From assembly GCA_017506865.1 (NCBI GenBank), contig JAFCMP010000061.1, positions 248,001 to 312,000 of the forward strand: a DNA stretch of 64,000 nt, written 5' to 3'. Shown here piece after piece: positions 57,209-64,000 of the stretch. Origin of the DNA: Tribonema minus. Its lineage: Eukaryota > Sar > Xanthophyceae > Tribonematales > Tribonemataceae. Under the pieces are notes generated by a model. The model worked only from the letters and a program-made list of their open reading frames with translations. It had not been told where the DNA came from and did no database searches. Every line of letters starts with the position of its first letter. Within the stretch, counting starts at the first letter, position 1. A program made the translations under genes and the position numbers.

Positions 57209-59058
57209 CTATGCACACTGAATGTGGATCCGTGGCATGCAGTTGGCGGGTGGCGCCGCGGCGGCGCCTGCAGCGTGGCCGCCGCTGCGGGAGGCAGCGC
57301 TCAGCGCGGCGTAGCTGTCGGCGGAGGCGTTGCCGCCGTCCGCGTTCTCCGACACGGCGGCGGCGGCTGCGGCGGCGGCGGGGCGCGGGCACGCGCGCAG
57401 TCCCGGCTGGTCGGGGTGGCGGCGCAGCACGTACGTGAGCGTAACGCGGTGGCCCGCCTCCACGGGCGCGATCTCGTGGCGGCAGTGGCCGTAGAAGGCC
57501 GCCCACTGGAGGCGCGGCGCCGCGGCGCGCGTGAGCACGTCGCGGCGGCAGCGGCGGCGCTCCTCCACGTCGCGCGCCGCCGGCGCCAGGCGGTACAGCG
57601 GCGCGTCTCGCGCCGCGTTTGCCGCGTTTGTCTGCGTGATGATGCGGCCCCAGTCGAGCCGCATGGAGGGGACGTCGCTGCCAGGGGCCTTGTTGGTGTC
57701 GGGGCAGGCGGCGGCGGCGGCGGCGGCGGGGCGCATGTTGTTCCAGATGCTGAGCTGGCCGCCGCTGAAGGCGGAGAGTAGGCACACCACCTGCGTGCGA
57801 CACGCCCGTGGCGTTGTGATGACTTGTAGGCAGCAAGTGAAGGCAGGTGTAAATTGGGTTCGGTGACGTGCCATGTTCAGTGACGTGCAGCAAGTGAAGG
57901 TGGATGTAACGTGAGTGCAGTGGCGTTTCACGCTTCGGGGGCTCGAGATCGTGAGCTAGTGTTGGGGAGAATATGAGGGATAAGTAGGTGGAGGGCAGGC
58001 GCGCAGCCTGCCTGCGGCATGGCAATGTTGCACGTATCATCTGCAGCCATTCCAGCAGCGCTCGGCGCTGCGCTACACGGTAGCAAGTACCTACCTGCAT
58101 GCTTTATCATGAAGTTGACTCACCAGCAATTTAGAGGTGGTCAGCTCGTGGCGCGGCATATGTCACAGGTAGCACGCAAAGGCACACTTCAACACGTTGA
58201 ATTGACTCACCAGCGATCCGAAGGCCAGCTCGTCACGCGGCGTGTCGCGGTGGCACGCGCAGAGCACACTGCAAGATGGGTGTAGTTGACGCACTTCAAG
58301 ATGGTGAAGGTGACTCACCAGCGATCCGAAGGCCAGCTCGTCGCGCGGCGTGTCGCGGTGGCACAGAGCGCACTTCAAGATGGGTAAAGTTGACACACTT
58401 CAAGATGACTCACCAGTGATCCGAAGGCCAGCTCGTCGCGCGGCGTGTCGCGGTGGCACGCAAAGAACCCCCCCTCCTCGTACACGTTGACCTTCAGCAG
58501 CTCCGCGGTGATGCCGAGGTGCGCGTCCGGCACGAGCTTTGCGCGCACCGCCTCCAGAATCCCCAGCGCCTCCACGTCCACGCCAGTGCTCAGGATGCGC
58601 TCCGGCGGCACGTGCGCCGCCTTGCGCACGCTGTCGTCGAACACGGTGCGCTGGTTGTGGCCGAAGGGCGACGGGTCGCACGCCGCGAGAAACGCGCTGT
58701 ACTCCGCGCTGACGCTCTGGTGCTCGTCGGCGGAGTGCAGCGCCGCAGGCAGGGACAGCGTTAGAGGAGCGTCACCTTTCGCTGCGTCCTTGGGCAGGAT
58801 CTCCAGTTTCACGCCGTCGGTGGGCACGGAGCCGGCGCACACATATGCGTCCTCTAGGCGCAGGATGGCATCCGCGATCTTGCCAAGCGTGGCTTTCGTC
58901 GTGTCCTCTGGCTCCTCATCTGAAGCGTCCGCGGCTTCGCCGGCAGCAGCCTCTGGCTGGGGCACAGGTGCAGCCTTCGCCTCGGTGCTCAAGGCAGTGG
59001 CGGCGTTGGCGGAGGCAGAGGACTGTGGCGCAGAGGTAAGCACATGCAGCGCCAACAT
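57209..59058 (-). CDS. PKHD-type 2OG-Fe(II) oxygenase (prolyl-hydroxylase-like)
   Basis: Two minus-strand exons, 59058-58414 and 57790-57209, join in phase to 408 residues. Core motifs: NVYEEGGFFACHRDTPRD (iron ligands His202, Asp204), FGSL|VVCLLSAFSGGQLSI, then WAAFYGHCRHEIAPVEAGHR (third ligand His320, Arg330 for 2-oxoglutarate) and VTLTYVLRR. This is the double-stranded beta-helix of large algal/fungal 2OG oxygenases. A poly-Ala loop (about 237-243) and an Ala-rich tail are low complexity. Substrate unknown. The start is uncertain: ATG 59058 is simplest, but a CCACAG acceptor 30 nt inside the frame would allow an upstream exon. The end of exon 1 is copied three times in the intron. Confidence 0.75.
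58118..58470 (-). repeat. Four-copy donor array of the 2OG oxygenase exon 1
   Basis: On the minus strand the end of exon 1 (CHRDTPRDELAFGSL plus CTG|GTGAGTCA, exon end 58414) is repeated with exon ends at 58319, 58211 and 58124, steps of about 87-108 bp. The first two copies are near-identical and keep GTGAGT; the third is diverged but keeps GTGAGT. Confidence 0.9.
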
Positions 59059-59159
59059 CAGCTATGGATTTAATGGAGGGGAACGCAGGATTGTCAGCGC
59101 AGAAGCAGCGCGACGTTGTCATAAACGCTGGACGAGACAAGTCATTTACTCGTTACTCG

Positions 59160-59335
59160 TACTTGTAGAAGCACTCGTACGCAAGTACTCGTACTGTACG
59201 AGTACTCGTACATGATTTCGGAGGCCGTACTCGTACAGGACGAGTACTCGTACATGATTTCGAAGGCAGTTCTCGTACAGGACGAATACTCGTACATGAT
59301 TTCGGAGGCCATACTCGTACAGGACGAGTACTCGT
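59160..59335. repeat. Palindromic GTACGAGTACTCGTAC repeat, left flank
   Basis: Three to four about 41-bp units of TACTCGTACAGGACGAGTAC plus TCGTACATGATTTCGGAGG. The core GTACGAGTACTCGTAC is a perfect 16-bp palindrome. The outer edge GGACGAGACAAGT reads as an inverted match to the outer edge of the right flank (GGGACGAGACGAGT on the other strand, about 61120). Confidence 0.85.
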
Positions 59336-59567
59336 GGCAGCAGCAGCTGCTCCAGCATCAGAGCGGCAGCACATGTTGCACCTCAAGTGGCCTCGGCGGT
59401 ATCACTGACTGCAGCATCAACAGCAGCGGCTGCGGGCATAGGCAACACAGCTGCTCCAGGCCCTACTAGCCTAAGGGCTGCTGCAGCACCTGCAACAGGA
59501 GCAGCGTCGGCAGGCGGCGCCGCAACCGTGCCGGCTGCGAAAGCGGCAATGGCGGTGGCAGCGGCCA

Positions 59568-60911
59568 ATGCGGCAGGTGCTGCACCAACACCTGCGGCAG
59601 CAGCAACACCACTGGCAGCAGCAGCAACGGCAGGCGGCGCAGCTGCAGCACCAGCGCACGCAGCAGCGGCAGCCGTCAATGCAGGCGCTACCAGCAATGC
59701 TACAAGGCGCAGCAGCAGCAGAGGTGGCGCGCCTGCCCCTCATGCGGACGATCGCCACAGCTGCCGCATCTCTACGTGCAGCAACAGGTGACAAGCTGGA
59801 ACATATACTGCCACCAGCGCTAACGCCACTGCAGCAGCAACCACCTACGCAGCAGCCGCCGCTGCGGCCGACAGCAGGTGGTGGCGCTGGTGCGGATGCT
59901 GCTTGCGTACTTGACGCCAGTACTCTGCAGTTGCAGTGTAGCCTGAAGCGCCCCAATCAGAGTGCGCTTGCAGATGCCGTCGCTACCGAGCTTGCAGATA
60001 AGGTGGAGGCGGACCTGCAACAGCTGCCGCAGGGCACGCAACGCACGCAAGCACTTGCTCGATTCCGGTCGCAGCGCCACATGCACTCGATCGGCATGGC
60101 ATTCCTCAACGAGCCCATGTACTCCACAACGGCTTCGTTCGATGGCCTATCCTGGCAGCTGGCCGTCAAACGCGCCATCGGAGTAGAGGAGCAGACGGCA
60201 GGCTGCAAGCTGTGCGGGAAGTCGCCGGGCGGCACCCTGCATGCACGGCTGTGTCAAGCGCCACGCGTCAAGGCGCACGACACCATCGTCCACAATAGCG
60301 TCAAGAGGGCCACGCAGCGCATCCTGCGGCAATACCTCAAAACGGGACTGGTAGACGAGGACTACACGCCGTTTCTGGGGTCCGCCGGGCCGCCGGGGAG
60401 TCGCAGGATGGACATCGTGCTGCCTGCCGACGCCTTCCCGGTGACCGGCTACGACGACCCGACACGCCACCTACCGCTCATGGTGGACGTTACCTGCTTC
60501 GAGGCACAGGTGGCGTCGCGGGCGGCGAAGACTGCAGCAGACCCCGAGCGATGCTGCCGCGACCAAGAGGCCGCCAAGACTACCCACTATTCTGGTCATT
60601 ATGATCAGAATTGCTGCAAACTTGCCACTTTGGCAATAGGGTCATTTGGCAGCATTGGGGAGCAGGGGCGGAAGCTGCTAAAGGCTGTGGCGACGGAGTA
60701 TGCCAGCAGGATGTCAGTGCCCGGAGGAGCGCGCCCTAAAGCTCTCAAGGGCATCGCCCTGGCGCGCTTACGCTCGGCACTGTCGACAGCGCTCCACATG
60801 GCGTACTCTGGCCGTGTCATGACACACATGGCAGAATCCAGGGGGGGGGGGCACATGGAGGAGGACGTAGGGGAGGACCCCGAGATGCCATTTGGCGGCG
60901 GCGGCGTTTGA
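59568..60911 (+). mobile_element. 5'-truncated non-LTR retroelement, C-terminal ORF with PD-(D/E)XK-like domain
   Basis: An open frame of 447 residues. After an Ala/Gln-rich leader it reads GMAFLNEPMYSTTASFDGL and RAIGVEEQTAGCKLCGKS, a CCHC knuckle (CKLCGKSPGGTLHARLC), HDTIVHN, then RRMDIVLP and LMVDVTCF, then an ATLAIGSFGSIGEQGRKLL stretch. This order (post-RT region, zinc knuckle, RPD/DVT nuclease core, FVPF-like segment) is typical of the C-terminus of algal LINE-type elements with a restriction-like endonuclease; I infer that family. No reverse-transcriptase core (no FADD) is present. A frame just upstream (59387-59791) is Ala-rich and in another frame. The 3' tail runs to about 61022. 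Confidence 0.65.
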
Positions 60912-60959
60912 GTGGTTGTCGTTGCGACACTTTCAGACTGTCACACGACATGTAGATTC

Positions 60960-61110
60960 CTTACAGCTAGATGCCAATCATCTGGGCTTTTTCGCGCCCT
61001 GAGCGAGAATTAATAAAAAGTACTCGTACATCATTTCGGAGGCAGTACTCGTACAGGACGAGTACTCGTACATGATTGTCATACCAGTACTCGTACAGTA
61101 CTCGTACTCG
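60960..61110. repeat. Retroelement tail and right-flank palindromic repeat
   Basis: The tail (GATGCCAATCATCTGGG.., GAGCGAGAATTAATAAAAAG) runs directly into AGTACTCGTACATCATTTCG-type units like those on the left flank, ending in ACTCGTACTCGTTTACTCGT. Confidence 0.75.
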
Positions 61111-63253
61111 TTTACTCGTCTCGTCCCAAGTGTGAAACGCTGTGCACTGCGGATACACAATCCCCCAAAACAGTGTTGTAACACACCAACGCATAGTCCG
61201 GTAAGCTCAATCATAGCGACATCACAAAGCGCAGTGGCTTTGCGCGACTGCTCTCGCTGCCACCCCAAACGCCATGGCGCGTTTCCAGCAACATCTCCTG
61301 AATGCCCAAAAAGATATCTGTATCCAGCATCAGGCAAGATCCTGTAGCGCAACATGCGTGATTGCACGTGTTACCACCGCATGAACACCAATCATCAGCA
61401 TCTCATGGATTTGACTCACCCTAAAGGCAGCGCGCCGGCGGTGTGTGTGTGCGTGTGTGTACTTCGCGTTGGCTAAAAAGGAGCGCGCCCAAGTTGACGA
61501 GTTCAAAATTCAAACTTTCAAATCTCCCTCGCCACCATTGTCAAAGCCAGCACAGTCTGAATTGTGTTCGTCACTTGCTGCCATTACAAGGGAATGATCT
61601 TCGACGGCGGGCGTCACGCTCAACTGCAACCCTAATGCAAGTAGGGCAAGCTATGGTGATCACTTGTCAGACTGCCACCATTGTCAAAGCCAGCACAGTC
61701 TGAATTGTGTTCGTCACTTGCTGCCATTATAAATCACCGGCGCACTCCCTAGGCTCCAGCGACAGCACTCACGGTGCGCAACAGTCAATGGCGCGCGCTG
61801 ACAATGTCCAATACAACCACACATTCCTGCTAGCGAAATTTGACATGTTGCACACATGCAAGTACTGGCAAGTCGAATCAAATGTAAGCACATCTTCAAA
61901 ATCATCATCAGGTTCACGAGCGCTGCATGGAGTAACCATGCAGTAACCATGCACAACTTGGAAAGAAGCACGAACAATGCACATCGTTGGAGACTCTGTA
62001 AGTGTTCCTTCTCGCTTGTGCCAAAGAACCTGGATGATTGAATCAGTCGATTTATCAACGCTCGCCACAAGATGTCCATGTCTGGTATTGCCACACATTA
62101 GCACATTGCTCAACTTCAGCTCGACAACATCGCCAGCATCGCTCAACGACATCGCCGTCATCTCCACAACAGGTTCGTCTGCCTGTACCCCCACTCACCC
62201 CCCATCGACTCCGCCAAACGGGTCATGACCTGTAAGAGTATGCCATGTGCAGTGCTGTACACTCCGCCAAATGGATCATGAGCCCACTATGTACGGGCAT
62301 GCCAATTTAGTAGTGCTGCAGACAGAGCCAGCTGGCTATGTGCCTTTTGTGAGCTTGCTCATACCTGTCATAATGGGGCGCTTTCAAGCAGCCGGCATGT
62401 TGGTGTGAGCAGCAAGCATACGAGCGCTGCGGGGCAAGCAGCTCTAACGCAATCCGGCTACTTGCCACTGTCAAGATTGTATGCGTACCTGTCATCATGA
62501 GGCCCTTGTGAGCAGCCGGAATGTTGACATTTCAGATACCGGTGGTATGCACACGTCCGGATGTAAAGGCCGCGCGCGTGCGCTCGATGACTGCACAACA
62601 CATAGTCTCAAACAGACACGATGATGTTGTTGTGGAGTATGCCACACACTCTGTTACAGCAAAATGCTGCACCTCAATCGTGTGTAACATGAAGGATGTT
62701 CGTAGCAGATGCACACAACACATCATGCAGCGACAGTGCAGGGGGGCAACAGCCAGCGCGCATAGGTCTGCAGCATCGCACATGCATGACAGCCATGCGC
62801 ATAGTAGCAAGCAGCGTGCTAAAAAAAACACACTTCAAGAGTCGCAGAGGCAACACAAACTAGGCTGCTCCGTCAATAGTGTATTACACACGTGGATGCA
62901 AGATCAGTCTGAGCCGCGTCCGCTGCACAACGCTCAGTAAACCGCCCCAAACGCATTCGCGCTATCTATGTCTAACAAGGCGCCCCTCCCGTCGCCCGCA
63001 AGAGAAACCTGGCCTATGTCTTAGTGATCTCGGTTTGTACATGCGAGACAGGAAAACGCCCCGCGCGTGAATGACCGTGGTACGCTACGCAGATTGACGT
63101 GGCACCCCGCTATTTCAGATGAACAACGGTGCGCGCCGCTGTGCCGCACGCGCACCCCCCTTCTCCCCCCCCCACATGCATCTCAATGACGAGACGTTGA
63201 CCTGCCGCGGCGGCGGCGCGACCACCCTCCCATACAACTTCAACTCTCACGGC
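61111..63253. other. Gene-poor stretch with local duplications
   Basis: A block of about 57 bp (GCCACCATTGTCAAAGCCAG...) recurs exactly at 61531 and 61673. Looser pairs occur at 62205/62270 (CCGCCAAAYGGRTCATGA) and 62360/62490 (ACCTGTCATMATG..GCAGCCGG). A minus frame of 141 residues (62194-61769, MGVQADEPVVEMTAMSLSDA...) has balanced, coding-like composition but no recognised family. Confidence 0.4.
61769..62194 (-). CDS. Unassigned ORF, possible small protein or exon
   Basis: 141 residues, acidic, with mixed composition unlike the low-complexity shadow frames nearby (VVEMTAMSLSDAGDVVELKL, later REPDDDFEDVLTFDS). It contains several Cys. No motif is recognised and no splice partners were traced. 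It may be part of an element or an exon of an unseen gene. Confidence 0.2.
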   Translation of the reverse strand: MGVQADEPVVEMTAMSLSDAGDVVELKLSNVLMCGNTRHGHLVASVDKSTDSIIQVLWHKREGTLTESPTMCIVRASFQVVHGYCMVTPCSAREPDDDFEDVLTFDSTCQYLHVCNMSNFASRNVWLYWTLSARAIDCCAP

Positions 63254-63889
63254 TCAGGCCATGTCCTCGAGCACGAGGCACGGCGACACGGCGGGGATCA
63301 TGCTGTCGAGGTACGACAGCACGTCGAGGTTGTCGAGCGCGCCGCTGCCGCCATCGCCAGCGCTGCTGCCGCCGCCGCACACCTCAAGCGAGGGCAGGTC
63401 CATGGCGGCGGTGTCGAGCGCCTGGAAGTCGAAGGAGCGGAAGAGCTCGTCCATTGCGACGTCCTCCGCCTCGCTCTCGAACGACGTGTCCGTCAGGTCG
63501 TCGGTTACGTAACCGCCGTAACTGGCGGCGGCCTTGGCGTCGCTGCCGTTGGCGGCTGCGGTGCTGGCGGTGGCGGCGAAGTCGACGGCGTTGGCCTCGG
63601 ACTTGACGGGAGCGTTGCCGGTTGAAGTTGTCATTGAAGTTGCCGCTGCTGCCTCTGCATCTGCGGCTTCGTCCTCGAAGGCCGAGTCGGATGTGTCGTC
63701 TTCCTCAGAGTCGGAAGCGTCGGCGAGGCAGAACGACACGCGCTTGCCTGCGAGGCGCGAGCTGCGGCGCATCACTCCTGTTGAAGGCGGAGCCTGCGCG
63801 GTGACGCTCCGGTGCTGCTGAGCGCTGTTGTGCTGGCGGCGGCGCCCCCGCCCGTTTCCCCCCCTTCCCCTATTGCTGCAGGCGCCCAT
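63254..63889 (-). CDS. Acidic, Ala/Ser-rich hypothetical protein (start uncertain)
   Basis: From ATG 63889 to TGA 63254: 211 residues. An N-terminal basic patch (RGRGGNGRGRRRQH, then RRSSRLAGKRVSF) is followed by clustered acids (DASDSEEDDTSDSAFEDEAAD) and later DELFRSFDFQALD and NLDVLSYLDSMIPAVSPCLV, which have the look of a transactivation or degron-like tail. No folded domain is visible. Acceptor-like sequences (CACCGCGCAG, CTTCAACAG) lie within the first 50 codons, so this could be the last exon of a gene extending past the window's right edge. Function unknown. Confidence 0.4.
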   Translation of the reverse strand: MGACSNRGRGGNGRGRRRQHNSAQQHRSVTAQAPPSTGVMRRSSRLAGKRVSFCLADASDSEEDDTSDSAFEDEAADAEAAAATSMTTSTGNAPVKSEANAVDFAATASTAAANGSDAKAAASYGGYVTDDLTDTSFESEAEDVAMDELFRSFDFQALDTAAMDLPSLEVCGGGSSAGDGGSGALDNLDVLSYLDSMIPAVSPCLVLEDMA

Positions 63890-64000
63890 CTCCACTGCTG
63901 GGAGAGAACTCGACGCGTCGCGTGTGGCGAGTACGTATGTATGAAATACGCACTGCGACGTCGTCTATTTAATGGCACGCGCGCACACACACACGTCGTT

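Noticed and set aside
56318..57781. 487-codon + strand frame, the longest in the window
   Set aside because: It is Arg/Ala/Cys-rich, crosses two GC-rich tandem repeats and then runs antisense through exon 2 of the 2OG oxygenase. No family motif.
1..64000. CRISPR arrays, tRNA, rRNA, bacterial operons
   Set aside because: No regular direct-repeat/spacer pattern, no cloverleaf or rRNA signature recognised, and gene structure is eukaryotic.

Overview
The window reads as nuclear DNA of a green alga (Chlorophyta). Genes are intron-dense, run on both strands, and carry metazoan/plant-type domain architectures (JMJD5, NO66/RIOX1, ERI1, SSADH, Golgi sulfotransferase). Base composition is mixed, with a GC-rich right third. 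Scattered AAACCCTA/TTTAGGG motifs match plant/algal telomere repeats. There are no operons, ribosome-binding sites, rRNA or tRNA genes that I can recognise. I rebuilt the seven gene models described as complete or 3' complete by joining splice sites in phase; every junction keeps frame and the joined proteins match family landmarks.

Layout, left to right: the 3' part of a JMJD5/KDM8-like JmjC hydroxylase (+, to 3518); a PLP aminotransferase (+, 4806-8803); a kynurenine 3-monooxygenase-like flavoprotein (+, 9416-15637); succinate-semialdehyde dehydrogenase (-, 26132-17329, 12 exons); divergently from it an ERI1-like 3'-5' exoribonuclease (+, 27240-33552); a gag-like inverted repeat (33651-33941); a tentative membrane-protein gene (-, 34776-37657); an intronless carbohydrate sulfotransferase (-, 38667-37678); divergently from it, across 167 bp, a NO66/RIOX1-like ribosomal oxygenase (+, 38835-50888, 11 exons); protease-associated (PA)-domain gene pieces (+, about 52354-56520); a PKHD-type 2OG-Fe(II) oxygenase (-, 59058-57209); a 5'-truncated non-LTR retroelement flanked by palindromic GTACGAGTACTCGTAC repeats (about 59160-61110); and an acidic protein at the right edge (-, 63889-63254).

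The most striking property is not a gene but how the genes are built. In at least five transcription units, the edge of an exon (its last or first 40-60 nt, with the adjoining splice site) has been duplicated in series at about 95-230 bp steps into the neighbouring intron. This leaves arrays of decaying decoy donors or acceptors. The NO66 gene has such arrays at nearly every intron, for example one true donor plus five copies after exon 10, and five decoy acceptors before exon 7. KMO, ERI1, the 2OG oxygenase and the PA gene show the same. Three GC-AG introns also occur among about 45 reconstructed introns.

Metabolically, the KMO-like enzyme next to an aminotransferase suggests a possible kynurenine/tryptophan catabolic pair. 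Three unrelated 2-oxoglutarate oxygenases and one succinate-producing SSADH share the window, which may be chance.
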